Part shown: positions 7,324 through 15,039 of the stretch, piece after piece | Numbering within the stretch: the stretch's first letter is position 1 | How the letters are laid out: every line of letters starts with the position of its first letter | Assembly (NCBI GenBank): GCA_031282905.1 | Contig: JAITCV010000084.1 | Coordinates: forward strand, 1-18,430 | Reading direction: 5' to 3' | Length of the DNA stretch: 18,430 nucleotides | Origin: Azoarcus sp. | Lineage (GTDB): Bacteria; Pseudomonadota; Gammaproteobacteria; Burkholderiales; Rhodocyclaceae | The notes under the pieces: model-generated | The model's input: the letters and a program-made list of their open reading frames with translations, nothing else | What the model was told of the DNA's origin: nothing | The model's database searches: none | Translations under genes and position numbers: made by a program

Positions 7324-7373
7324 CGTCATTGTGAGGCACGCAGCGACGTGGCAATCCGATGTGGCAATCCATA
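7324..7373. repeat. Dispersed palindromic repeat, copy 2
   Basis: The copy begins CGTCATTGTGAGGCACGCAG and continues GCGACGTGGCAATCC. The segment GTGGCAATCC occurs twice in tandem, at 7348-7357 and 7361-7370, so the copy carries a local 13-base duplication. It sits between the convergent tatC and topB genes, the usual kind of site for REP-like elements. Confidence 0.65.
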
Positions 7374-7423
7374 CGGCGGTTCAGTTACGTGTTGCCTTGG
7401 TTCGAGAAATCTTCAGACCGCCG
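7374..7423. repeat. Inverted repeat just after the topB stop
   Basis: Arms CGGCGGT (7374-7380) and ACCGCCG (7417-7423) match perfectly over 7 bases with a 36-base loop. The right arm ends two bases from the topB stop at 7426-7428, a terminator-like position for the minus strand. No U-tract follows, so an intrinsic terminator is not proven. Confidence 0.35.
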
Positions 7424-7425
7424 CA

Positions 7426-9978
7426 TCAGCCGTCTTTCTCCTTCTCCGCCGTGCGTTTTCTGGTTGTTGTTTTTTTGCCACTGGCCGGTGCTTTTTTGCT
7501 GCCGCTTTCAGCCGCCTTGCTCTTTGGCGTGCGCGCTTCGAACTCGAAACCGACCTTGCCGTCCGCGCCGCGCACGAGGAAAGCCGAAAATTTGCGCCGG
7601 GTGCGGGCGGAAATGAAGCCGCGCAACAAGTCGGTCTTGCCTTCGGCAAGCAGCTTTTGCATCTGTTCGCGTTCGATGGGCTGCTGGAGGATGATCTTGC
7701 CCGAGCGGAAATCGCAGCTTTTTTCCGGCCCGAGCGATTTTTCGCACACGTAGGACATGCCATGCTCGAAGACGCGCGCCTGGCACTTGGGACAGGCGCC
7801 GACCGATTCCTGGGCGGAGAAATCGACGGCCTCGACGGTGTCGCTTGGCTGGCCGAAGTCGAACGTGGGTTGCTTGTCCGCATTGAGCACGGCTTCGGCG
7901 TTGAACAGGCGACCCATCTTGTTGCGGAAACCGAGGAGTGGCCCCACCCTGCCTTCGCGCAGCAGGGTTTCGATCTCGCCGATTTCGAACTGGCGGCCCG
8001 CCATGATCTTCCAGGTGCTCCAGTCGCAGGATTGGCAAGCGAATTTCTTGTAGTTTTCCTTGACCACCCCACCGCATTTCGGGCAAGGCACGCCCAAGGT
8101 GACGAAATCGCCGGGCACGGTGTCGGATTCGTAGCGCTTGGTGCGCTCGACCACGTCACGGGTCATGGTGGCGATCTCACGCATGAAGTCGTCGCGGGTG
8201 AGTTCTCCCCGTTCCATCCGCGCCAGCTTGTATTCCCAGCCGCCGGTGAGTTGGGGCGAGGCGAGCGCATCGATGCCCAAGCCCTTGATCAGGGTGATGA
8301 GCGAAAACGCCTTGGCGCTGGGAATCAGCTCGCGGCCCTCGCGGTAAAGATATTGCTCGGTGATCAACCCTTCGATGATCTGCGCCCGGGTCGCCGGGGT
8401 GCCGAGACCGCGTTCGGCCATTGCCGCGCGCAGTTCCTCGTCATCGACCATCTTGCCCGCGCCTTCCATCGCCGACAGCAGGGTGGCTTCGTTGTAGCGC
8501 GCGGGCGGCTTGGTTTGCAGCGCCTTGAGCAGGATGTCCTCGGTCGCCACGGTTTCGTTGGGCGTGACCGGCACCAGTTGCGCGCCGCCACCTTCGCCGT
8601 TTTTCGGTTCCTCGGCGGTGGCTTCCTTGCCATAGACCGTGAGCCAGCCGGGAACGACCAGCACCTTGCCTTCGGTCTTGAAGATTTCGCCCTCGACGCG
8701 GGTGAGCCGGGTGGTGATGCGGTATTCGGCGGCGGGATAGAACACCGCGAGAAAGCGCCGGGTGACGAGGTCGTAGATTTTCTGTTCAGCTTCCGACAGG
8801 TTCTTGGGCAAGGCGCCGGTGGGGATGATGGCGAAGTGGTCGGAAATCTTGGCGTTGTTGAAGATGCGTTTGTTGGGCTTCACCCAGCCCTGGCGGGTTA
8901 TCTCGCTGGCGAAGGGGATATACACGTCGGGCAGTTTGCCGAGGGTGTCTTCCACCGTGGCGAGGTAGTCTTCCGGCAGCGCCCGCGCGTCGGTCCGCGG
9001 GTAAGTCAGCACCTTGTGCTTTTCGTAGAGCGCCTGCGCCAGTTGCAAGGTGGTGCGGGCGGAGAAGCCGAAACGCCCGTTGGCTTCGCGTTGCAGGCTG
9101 GTGAGATCGAACAGCAAGGGGGAAAGCTGGGTCGAAGGCTTGGCTTCTTCCGTGACCGTGCCGGGTTTGCCCGCGCACCTGCCGCGAATCGCCTCGGCCT
9201 TCGCCTGATCCCACAGGCGATGGGCGTTGGCGTGCTCGTCGTCGGTTTTCTTGAAATGCTCATCGAACCAACGCCCCGTGTATTCGCCGGTCGCGCACTG
9301 AAAGCGCGCCTCCAGTTCCCAGTAATCACGGGAGCGGAACTGGCGGATTTTTTCCTCGCGCTCGACCACGATTGCCAGCGTCGGCGTCTGTACCCGGCCA
9401 ACGGTGGTGAGATGGAAACCGCCGGTTTTCGAGTTGAACGCGGTCATTGCCCGCGTGCCGTTGATGCCGATCAGCCAATCGCTTTCGGCGCGGCAGACCG
9501 CCGCGTTGCGCAGCCCTTCGACCTCGGCGGCGGTACGCAGGTGGGCGAAGCCGTCGCGGATCGCGGTCGCGGTCATGGATTGCAGCCACAGCCGCTGGAT
9601 CGGCTTGGCGGCGCCCGAATGCTGGACGATGAAATTGAAGATCAGCTCACCCTCGCGGCCCGCGTCACATGCGTTGATGAGGCCGTCGATATCCTTGCGC
9701 TTGATCAGGCGGATGAGGAGCTTCAGACGGTCGCTGGTCTTGTCGATCGGCTTGAGGGTAAAGCGCGGCGGGATGACCGGCAGGTGGGCAAAAGTCCATT
9801 TGCCGCGCTTGACCTCGAATTCGTCGGGGACGGCGAGTTCGAGCAGGTGGCCTACCGCCGACGACAGCACGTAGCCATCGGACTCGAAATAGTCCGCTTC
9901 CTTGGTGAAACCGCCCAGGGAGCGGGCGATGTCCTGCGCTACGGAAGGTTTTTCCGCGATGATCAGTTGTTTGCTCAT
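7426..9978 (-). CDS. topB: DNA topoisomerase III (type IA)
   Basis: This type IA topoisomerase cuts one DNA strand through a 5'-phosphotyrosine and decatenates DNA during replication and recombination. The 850-residue protein opens with a Toprim domain (IIAEKPSVAQDIA with Glu 9; DAGREGELIF at 105-114). RAESDWLIGINGTRAMT and TTVGRVQTPTLAIV follow, and the active-site Tyr 326 lies in LTYPRTDARALPEDY. Two cysteine-rich zinc-ribbon-like modules are near the C-terminus, at about 632-651 (CPKC...CQSC) and 729-755. A Lys/Thr/Ala-rich basic tail (about 815-850) may bind DNA non-specifically. I chose ATG 9978 because it places the Toprim strand at the N-terminus; an in-frame ATG at 10002 is an alternative and neither has a good Shine-Dalgarno. 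It lies 132 bases downstream of dprA. Relatives with dprA often carry smg beside it; no smg is present here. Confidence 0.95.
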   Translation of the reverse strand: MSKQLIIAEKPSVAQDIARSLGGFTKEADYFESDGYVLSSAVGHLLELAVPDEFEVKRGKWTFAHLPVIPPRFTLKPIDKTSDRLKLLIRLIKRKDIDGLINACDAGREGELIFNFIVQHSGAAKPIQRLWLQSMTATAIRDGFAHLRTAAEVEGLRNAAVCRAESDWLIGINGTRAMTAFNSKTGGFHLTTVGRVQTPTLAIVVEREEKIRQFRSRDYWELEARFQCATGEYTGRWFDEHFKKTDDEHANAHRLWDQAKAEAIRGRCAGKPGTVTEEAKPSTQLSPLLFDLTSLQREANGRFGFSARTTLQLAQALYEKHKVLTYPRTDARALPEDYLATVEDTLGKLPDVYIPFASEITRQGWVKPNKRIFNNAKISDHFAIIPTGALPKNLSEAEQKIYDLVTRRFLAVFYPAAEYRITTRLTRVEGEIFKTEGKVLVVPGWLTVYGKEATAEEPKNGEGGGAQLVPVTPNETVATEDILLKALQTKPPARYNEATLLSAMEGAGKMVDDEELRAAMAERGLGTPATRAQIIEGLITEQYLYREGRELIPSAKAFSLITLIKGLGIDALASPQLTGGWEYKLARMERGELTRDDFMREIATMTRDVVERTKRYESDTVPGDFVTLGVPCPKCGGVVKENYKKFACQSCDWSTWKIMAGRQFEIGEIETLLREGRVGPLLGFRNKMGRLFNAEAVLNADKQPTFDFGQPSDTVEAVDFSAQESVGACPKCQARVFEHGMSYVCEKSLGPEKSCDFRSGKIILQQPIEREQMQKLLAEGKTDLLRGFISARTRRKFSAFLVRGADGKVGFEFEARTPKSKAAESGSKKAPASGKKTTTRKRTAEKEKDG

Positions 9979-10042
9979 GCCAGCGTGCTTGAGGTCAGCC
10001 ATGGATCGTAAAACGGCGGATGATAAGGGCACATTTGACCAG

Positions 10043-10068
10043 CTTGCAATCACAAACTGAAATGCAAG
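10043..10068. repeat. Short inverted repeat upstream of topB
   Basis: CTTGCA (10043-10048) and TGCAAG (10063-10068) form 6-base arms around a 14-base centre in the 132-base dprA/topB gap. It could be an operator or a weak hairpin for topB. The arms are short, so chance is possible. Confidence 0.25.
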
Positions 10069-10110
10069 ATGACCGTGTCTGCCCGAAACAAATCGTGAAC
10101 AATGCTTTTA

Positions 10111-11274
10111 TCATCGATATTGCCCATGCAGGCGCTGGAAACGGCCACCGGGCAACCGGACGATGCCGCCCTCCAGTTCCAGGGCGAGAAGCGTGGTCTG
10201 GAGCACATCGACCGACAGCGCGCTGGCGAGCGCCAGGGTGTCGATGTCTCGCGCTTCATCGCCCAGCGCCTCCAGCACACGCGCCGCTTCGGGCGAAAGC
10301 GCCGCTTCGAACGCAGGCGTCGCCTTGGGCGAAAACGGCGCTTGCGGCGGTGAGGCCGATGAAGAGACAGGCGCGGCACGAAGCGTAGCCGCGCGGCCCA
10401 GTCCACGCGGCGGGCGGACTGGCAAGGTTTGCCCGAGGCGGCCACGCAATTCCTCGAACACATCCTCGGCGGTTTCGACCAGTTTGGCGCCTTCGCGGAT
10501 CAGGCGGTGGCAGCCGCGCGCCAGTGGTGCATGAATGGAGCCCGGAATGGCGAACACCTCGCGCCCGGCCTCCAGCGCCAGCCGGGCGGTGATCAGCGAA
10601 CCGCTGCCGATGGCCGCCTCGACCACCAGCACGCCTTGGGCAAGCCCCGCGATCAAGCGGTTGCGACGGGGAAAATTTTCCCGCTTGGGCGGTGTGCCGA
10701 GCGGAAACTCGCTGACGATGACCCCTTGGGCGGCAATCGCGCGCGCCAAGGCCGCATTGCCCGCCGGATAAATGCGGTCGGCGCCGGTACCGATCACCGC
10801 CACGGTGCAGCCGCCTTCCGCTTCCAGCGCCCCCCGGTGGGCGGCAGCGTCGATGCCTTGCGCCAGACCACTGACGATGGTGAATCCACCTTCGCTCAGG
10901 GCGCGGGCAAACGCGCTGGCGTTGGCTTCTCCCTGGGGACTCGCCGCGCGCGCCCCGACCATGGCGAGTGCCGGACGGGCGAGCCGGGCCGGATCGCCCT
11001 TTACGTACAACACCAGCGGCGGGTCGGCGATCTCGAACAGGATGGGCGGATAGACCTCGTCGGCAAGGGTCAGGAGGTGATTGCCCGGCTCGGCGGCCCA
11101 GGCGAGCGCCTCCTCGACCGCTCCCGGCCGAGGCCCCGCCAGCAAGGCACGGGTAGCGTCGGCGCCGACGGTACGGGCGATACTGCCGTGGGACTGGGCG
11201 AACACGCCCTGGGGCAATCCAAAGGCGGCCAGCAACTTGCGCTGCGTCGCCGGTCCGAGGCCGGGTGTCAGCAC
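10111..11274 (-). CDS. dprA: DNA-processing protein DprA (Smf)
   Basis: DprA binds incoming single-stranded DNA and loads RecA during natural transformation. From GTG 11274 the protein has 387 residues. It has a helical N-terminal region (TPGLGPATQRKLLAAFG), then the Rossmann-like core: MVGARAASPQGEA (105-117), SGLAQGIDAAAHRGAL (135-150), IGTGADRIYPAGN (161-173), SEFPLGTPPKRENFPRRNRLIAGL and EAAIGSGSL. A variable Pro/Ala/Ser linker (about 285-325) joins a C-terminal winged-helix-like domain (LSPEAARVLEAL...VDVLQTTLLALELEGGIVRLPGGRF). The start is doubtful. The frame stays open upstream and encodes DETSAAWLRF before LTPGLG, as expected of homologues, but with no ATG, GTG or TTG. A CTG at 11343 overlaps the LysM stop as CTGA, and a perfect hairpin lies in this stretch. 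Confidence 0.93.
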   Translation of the reverse strand: MLTPGLGPATQRKLLAAFGLPQGVFAQSHGSIARTVGADATRALLAGPRPGAVEEALAWAAEPGNHLLTLADEVYPPILFEIADPPLVLYVKGDPARLARPALAMVGARAASPQGEANASAFARALSEGGFTIVSGLAQGIDAAAHRGALEAEGGCTVAVIGTGADRIYPAGNAALARAIAAQGVIVSEFPLGTPPKRENFPRRNRLIAGLAQGVLVVEAAIGSGSLITARLALEAGREVFAIPGSIHAPLARGCHRLIREGAKLVETAEDVFEELRGRLGQTLPVRPPRGLGRAATLRAAPVSSSASPPQAPFSPKATPAFEAALSPEAARVLEALGDEARDIDTLALASALSVDVLQTTLLALELEGGIVRLPGGRFQRLHGQYR

Positions 11275-11282
11275 GAAGCGAA

Positions 11283-11315
11283 GCCAGGCGGCGGATGTTT
11301 CATCCGCCGCCTGGC
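11283..11315. repeat. Perfect 15-bp hairpin at the LysM gene/dprA junction
   Basis: Arms GCCAGGCGGCGGATG (11283-11297) and CATCCGCCGCCTGGC (11301-11315) are exact reverse complements around a 3-base loop. On the minus strand it lies 25 bases after the LysM gene stop and 8 bases before the dprA GTG. The sequence after the stem (TTCGCTTCGTGC) is only weakly T-rich. It could be an attenuator, a processing site, or simply coding sequence of the dprA N-terminus. Confidence 0.7.
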
Positions 11316-11339
11316 CAGGAGCCTGGATTTCGTTCTGGC

Positions 11340-12377
11340 TCAGGGGTTGCGGACGGAGTCGCCGACCGCCGCCTGACCATCGGTGTCCATGATCAGGCCA
11401 TAGGACACGCGATCGAAAACACGAAACACGATGAGCATGCCGTAGCGCTTCTCGGGCAGGTCGTAGGTTTCCTTGGCAAGACCTTCGGTGTAAGTCGCCG
11501 TGCCGCGATTGCGGAACATTGCCAGCACATGGCCCGGTTCCAGACCGTGGTTGGTACCGACATTGAGCGCAACCACGCTGAGTTTGCCGGTTTCCTGCAC
11601 GCCACGGTAAATCGACACCAACCGGCCATCGACGATTTCCGAGGGCGGATGCGGCGCATAGGAGAACACCATTGGCCGGTCGCTTGGCAGCATCAGATTA
11701 CCGACACCGATTTCCTCGACCGAGTCGGTGATTTCCAGCGTGGTCGGGGTGGTGCGCTCGGTCACCCGTGCCGAGCCCAGGTATTGCGCCTCGTAACCGA
11801 GTACCTCGTTGCTGACGGGATCGACCAGAGGTTTGGCCTGACGGAAAATCTGCCAGTTATCGACATCGTCCCTCACATCCTTGGCGAAGATGGTGTCGCC
11901 CTTGCCCAGGTAGAGCCGATTGGTCTCGGTGGCGACGATCGTGGCCGCACCTTCGGGCGTCGAACCGTCGATCACCAGCGGCCGGGTCAGGAAAGGCGCG
12001 ATGACCTTCAGGGGAATGGTCGGGATCGCCGTGTCGAGCGATTCATAGTAGATACGCGGCCTGATTTCACCGTCGCCACCCGCCCCGCCAACGGATTTGC
12101 CGATCGACAGATACGGCCCGCTGCGGTCGAGATGGATGATCTGGCCGGGATAGATCAGGTGCGGATTGCGGATATGGTCGCGGTTCATGCGCCAGACTTC
12201 GGGCCAGCGCCACGGCTCCTTGAGGAAACGGCCGGAGATGTCCCACAAGGTATCGCCCTTGACGACGACATAGGAATCGGGGGCGCGTTCGGCCAATTCT
12301 GCGGGTGCGGCCACGGCCATGCTGCTGGCGAGAGCCGCGATGCAGACGATGAGAGGGAATATAATTTGTTGAATCAT
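11340..12377 (-). CDS. Exported LysM peptidoglycan-binding domain protein
   Basis: The 345-residue protein begins with a Sec signal peptide (MIQQIIFPLIVCIAALASSMAVAA, likely cut near residue 23-24). One LysM domain follows at about 36-83 (SYVVVKGDTLWDISGRFLKEPWRWPEVW...NPHLIYPGQIIHL), the variant with an extended 'W.WPEVW' insert common in proteobacteria. The rest (about 90-345) is a beta-rich region with a repeated glycine pattern and no motif I can name. LysM binds N-acetylglucosamine in peptidoglycan, so an envelope location is likely; the exact role is unknown. ATG 12377 is chosen because it creates the signal peptide and has GGAAG (12384-12388) 6 bases upstream; longer in-frame starts up to 12542 would not. 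It is first in the block with dprA and topB and divergent from def, a common betaproteobacterial arrangement. Confidence 0.9.
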   Translation of the reverse strand: MIQQIIFPLIVCIAALASSMAVAAPAELAERAPDSYVVVKGDTLWDISGRFLKEPWRWPEVWRMNRDHIRNPHLIYPGQIIHLDRSGPYLSIGKSVGGAGGDGEIRPRIYYESLDTAIPTIPLKVIAPFLTRPLVIDGSTPEGAATIVATETNRLYLGKGDTIFAKDVRDDVDNWQIFRQAKPLVDPVSNEVLGYEAQYLGSARVTERTTPTTLEITDSVEEIGVGNLMLPSDRPMVFSYAPHPPSEIVDGRLVSIYRGVQETGKLSVVALNVGTNHGLEPGHVLAMFRNRGTATYTEGLAKETYDLPEKRYGMLIVFRVFDRVSYGLIMDTDGQAAVGDSVRNP

Positions 12378-12528
12378 TGCTCGCTTCCGGTTAAAACAGG
12401 TCGCCGTGAGTTGACCCGGGATACGCCACTGGCCGACGAGCGTCGCAACACCGGGCACACATCCACCAAAATCCCGTGACGGCTTCACGACCTTCAGGCG
12501 CAGAACATGGACATTCATGTCAAACCGC

Positions 12529-12557
12529 TTGAAATTCTGCACGTAACGGCTTATTTC
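12529..12557 (+). promoter_or_regulatory. Weak promoter candidate for def-fmt
   Basis: TTGAAA (12529-12534) matches a -35 box at five of six bases. A poor -10, TATTTC (12552-12557), follows after 17 bases. It is the best candidate in the 192-base divergent gap before def, but the -10 makes it uncertain. Confidence 0.25.
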
Positions 12558-12569
12558 AGCAAGCTTTTC

Positions 12570-13082
12570 ATGGCTCTATTACCTATCTTACGCTTTCCCG
12601 ACCCTCGTTTGCACATCAAGGCCACTCCGGTCGAGACCATGGACGCCTCGGTCAGACAACTGATCCACGACATGACCGAAACCATGTATGATGCTCCTGG
12701 CATCGGTCTTGCCGCGACCCAGGTCAATGTCCACCGGCAGATCATCGTGATCGACATCAGCGAGGAACACAACGATCCCATGGTCTTCATCAATGCCATG
12801 ATCATTGAAAGGTCCGGTGAGCGCGAAGGTGAGGAAGGATGCCTTTCCGTGCCCGGCGTCCACGAAAAGGTCATCCGCGCCGAGCGGGTGAAAGTACGCG
12901 CGCTCGACGAAAACGGCCAACCCTTCGAACTGGAAGCCGAAGGACTGCTCGCGGTCTGCCTCCAGCACGAACTCGACCACCTCGACGGCAAGGTGTTCGT
13001 CGAATATCTCTCCCAACTGAAACAAAGCCGGATCAAGGCCCGGCTCGCCAAACAGGCGCGGGCCGCCACCGGACAGACATGA
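12570..13082 (+). CDS. def: Peptide deformylase
   Basis: Def removes the formyl group from the N-terminal methionine of new proteins. All three metal-site motifs are intact in the 170-residue protein: GIGLAATQ (44-51), EGCLS (89-93) with ligand Cys 91, and QHELDH (132-137) with two ligand histidines and the catalytic Glu. The ATG at 12570 gives the standard MALLPILRFPDPRL N-terminus; the upstream in-frame ATG at 12507 adds sequence unlike the family. The 4-base ATGA overlap with fmt shows the usual def-fmt pair. Confidence 0.97.
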   Translation: MALLPILRFPDPRLHIKATPVETMDASVRQLIHDMTETMYDAPGIGLAATQVNVHRQIIVIDISEEHNDPMVFINAMIIERSGEREGEEGCLSVPGVHEKVIRAERVKVRALDENGQPFELEAEGLLAVCLQHELDHLDGKVFVEYLSQLKQSRIKARLAKQARAATGQT

Positions 13083-14056
13083 CTCCCCTGAAAGTAGCCT
13101 TTGCCGGCACGCCGACCTTCGCCGCCCGAGCCCTTGATGCGATCATTGCCGCCGGATATGCCGTACCGCTGGTGTTGACCCAGCCCGATCGCCCCGCTGG
13201 CCGCGGAATGAAACCCGCCCTCAGCGAAGTCAAGCAGCGCGCGCAGGCCCATGGCCTCGCCATCGACCAGCCCGAGCGCCTGCGCACGGCCGAACAACAC
13301 GCCCGCCTGCTCGCCTGCCGACCCGATGTGCTGGTCGTGGCTGCCTATGGCCTGATCCTGCCGCCGGAAGTGCTGACCCTGCCCAGGCTGGGTTGCCTCA
13401 ACATCCACGCTTCATGCCTACCGCGCTGGCGCGGCGCGGCGCCGATCCATCGCGCCATCGAAGCGGGCGACCCGGAAACCGGCATCACCATCATGCAGAT
13501 GGACGCCGGGCTCGACACCGGGCCGATGTTGCTCATCCGCACGCTTCCCATCGCCGCCACCGACACCACCGCCAGCCTGCATGACAAGCTCGCCCAGCTC
13601 GGCGCCGAAGCCATCGTCGACATCCTCGCCCGCCTGCAACAAGGCGCGCCCCCGCCCGCTACCCCGCAGTCCGTGGACGGCGTGACCTACGCCCACAAGA
13701 TTGCACGCCACGAAGCCCGTCTCGATTGGCGGCGGTCGGCCATCGAACTGGAACGCGCGGTACGGGCCTTCAACCCTTTCCCGGTGGCATTCGGCCAGTT
13801 GCGCGGCACCGTGATCAAACTATGGTCGGCGCAGGCAAATCCCGGCGAACCGAACCTTGCCGGCACCGATACAAGCAATGACGAACCGGGCACCGTGCTC
13901 GCATGCCACGCCAAGGGAATAGACGTGGCCTGCGGCGCGGGCGTGTTGCGCATCGGCGAATTACAGCGCCCCGGTAGCCGCCGCCTACCCACCGGGGAAT
14001 TCCTGCGCGGCTTCGCCATCCATCCCGGCGAGCGTTTCGAACTTGCCGATGCTTGA
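13079..14056 (+). CDS. fmt: Methionyl-tRNA formyltransferase
   Basis: Fmt formylates Met-tRNAfMet using 10-formyl-tetrahydrofolate, so it is the functional opposite of Def. The 325-residue protein has the N-terminal formyltransferase fold (VAFAGTPTFAARALDAII). The family signature is NIHASCLPRWRGAAPIHRAI (residues 108-127, catalytic Asn 108 and His 110), followed by MDAGLDTGPM (catalytic Asp 146). The tRNA-binding loop QPDRPAGRG is at 35-43. The C-terminal OB-like domain (about 210-325) carries a Gly/Asn/Asp-rich segment near 262-280 that may be a lineage-specific loop. The start overlaps the def stop. Confidence 0.97.
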   Translation: MTPLKVAFAGTPTFAARALDAIIAAGYAVPLVLTQPDRPAGRGMKPALSEVKQRAQAHGLAIDQPERLRTAEQHARLLACRPDVLVVAAYGLILPPEVLTLPRLGCLNIHASCLPRWRGAAPIHRAIEAGDPETGITIMQMDAGLDTGPMLLIRTLPIAATDTTASLHDKLAQLGAEAIVDILARLQQGAPPPATPQSVDGVTYAHKIARHEARLDWRRSAIELERAVRAFNPFPVAFGQLRGTVIKLWSAQANPGEPNLAGTDTSNDEPGTVLACHAKGIDVACGAGVLRIGELQRPGSRRLPTGEFLRGFAIHPGERFELADA

Positions 14057-14079
14057 TTTGTCCACAGCCATCCCCACCT
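14052..14079 (+). promoter_or_regulatory. Candidate heat-shock (sigma-32, RpoH) promoter of htpX
   Basis: CTTGATT (14052-14058) matches the sigma-32 -35 consensus CTTGAAA at five of seven bases. After a 13-base spacer, CCCCACCT (14072-14079) matches CCCCATNT at seven of eight. The site starts inside the fmt stop codon and would give a leader of about 30 bases carrying the GAGGAC ribosome site before the htpX ATG. Confidence 0.5.
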
Positions 14080-14115
14080 TCTTGTTCCCTCCGGCATAAT
14101 GAACGAGGACAGACC

Positions 14116-14952
14116 ATGATCGGCAACCGGCTGAAAACAACCATCCTGATGACATGCATCGTCATCCTCTTCGGCATGGTCGGCGCCCTGTTCGGCGGAC
14201 AACAAGGCATGTTGATGGCACTCGTCATTGCCGGCTGCATGAATCTGTTCGCCTATTGGTTCTCCGACAAAATGGTGTTGCGGATATACAACGCCCAGGC
14301 GGTCGACGCCAGCTCCTCGCCCTACCTCTACAACATGGTGCGGGACTTGAGCCGACGTGCCGGATTACCCATGCCCAAGGTCTACATCATCGAGGAAGCC
14401 CAGCCCAATGCGTTCGCCACCGGACGCAACCCCGAACACGCGGCGGTGGCCGCAACCCGGGGCATCCTGGATTTGCTCTCCGAACGGGAACTGCGCGGGG
14501 TCATGGCGCACGAACTCGCCCACATCAAACACCGCGACATCCTGATCTCCACCATTGCCGCCACCGTCGCCGGCGCAATTTCGATGCTCGCCAACATGGG
14601 CATGATGTTCGGCGGACGCAACGACAAGCGCCCCAACCTGGTCATCGCCCTCCTGGTGATGATTCTCGCCCCCGTGGCAGCCACGCTGATCCAGATGGCG
14701 ATCAGCCGTACCCGCGAATTCAGCGCCGACCGTGGCGGCGCCAAAATCTCCGGCAACCCCGACGCGCTGGCCGACGCGCTCGCCAAGATCGAAACGCACA
14801 CCCGGCGTATTCCGCTCGACACCGCCGAAGAACACCCGGCTACCGCGCAGATGATGATCATCAATCCGCTCTCGGGCGGCAACCTGCGCGGTCTGTTCCT
14901 GACCCATCCTTCCACGCGGGAACGCATCGCGCGCCTGCGGGCGATGCGGTGA
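14116..14952 (+). CDS. htpX: Membrane-bound zinc protease HtpX
   Basis: HtpX is an M48-family inner-membrane metalloprotease that degrades misfolded membrane proteins. The 278-residue protein has two N-terminal membrane helices (about 7-26 and 31-49). The zinc motif HELAH is at 132-136 and the third ligand Glu 201 lies in RTREFSADRGGA. Two further membrane helices lie at about 143-165 and 175-195. The C-terminal block HPSTRERIARL is typical. ATG 14116, with a GAGGAC ribosome site upstream, gives the family start (NRLKTTILM); the frame opens earlier at 14053, but that start would overlap fmt. A candidate heat-shock promoter lies just upstream, fitting the known heat induction of E. coli htpX. 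Confidence 0.96.
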   Translation: MIGNRLKTTILMTCIVILFGMVGALFGGQQGMLMALVIAGCMNLFAYWFSDKMVLRIYNAQAVDASSSPYLYNMVRDLSRRAGLPMPKVYIIEEAQPNAFATGRNPEHAAVAATRGILDLLSERELRGVMAHELAHIKHRDILISTIAATVAGAISMLANMGMMFGGRNDKRPNLVIALLVMILAPVAATLIQMAISRTREFSADRGGAKISGNPDALADALAKIETHTRRIPLDTAEEHPATAQMMIINPLSGGNLRGLFLTHPSTRERIARLRAMR

Positions 14953-15000
14953 AAAGCCGGGCGAACGCCCATTACCTTCATCTACCCACGAGAATACGGC

Positions 15001-15006
15001 TAGAAT
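15001..15006 (+). promoter_or_regulatory. Possible -10 element before the FabMG-type gene
   Basis: TAGAAT (15001-15006) resembles a -10 box and lies 33 bases before the GTG at 15040. The best -35 partner, TTCATC (14977-14982), matches only three of six bases, so support is weak. Confidence 0.25.
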
Positions 15007-15039
15007 CGCGCACCTTGCCCCGCCACCGAGGTTTCCGCC

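Noticed and set aside
7348..10011. 887-residue open frame on the plus strand
   Set aside because: It lies fully antisense to topB, which has clear motifs. Long antisense frames without stops are expected in GC-rich codon-biased genes, and the translation has no family features.
11265..12479. 404-residue plus-strand open frame
   Set aside because: It is antisense to the LysM gene, which has a signal peptide and a LysM domain. The plus-strand translation looks like noise.
12518..12523. TTGACA on the minus strand as a -35 box for the LysM gene
   Set aside because: The hexamer is perfect, but no acceptable -10 lies 15-19 bases downstream, so a promoter cannot be claimed.
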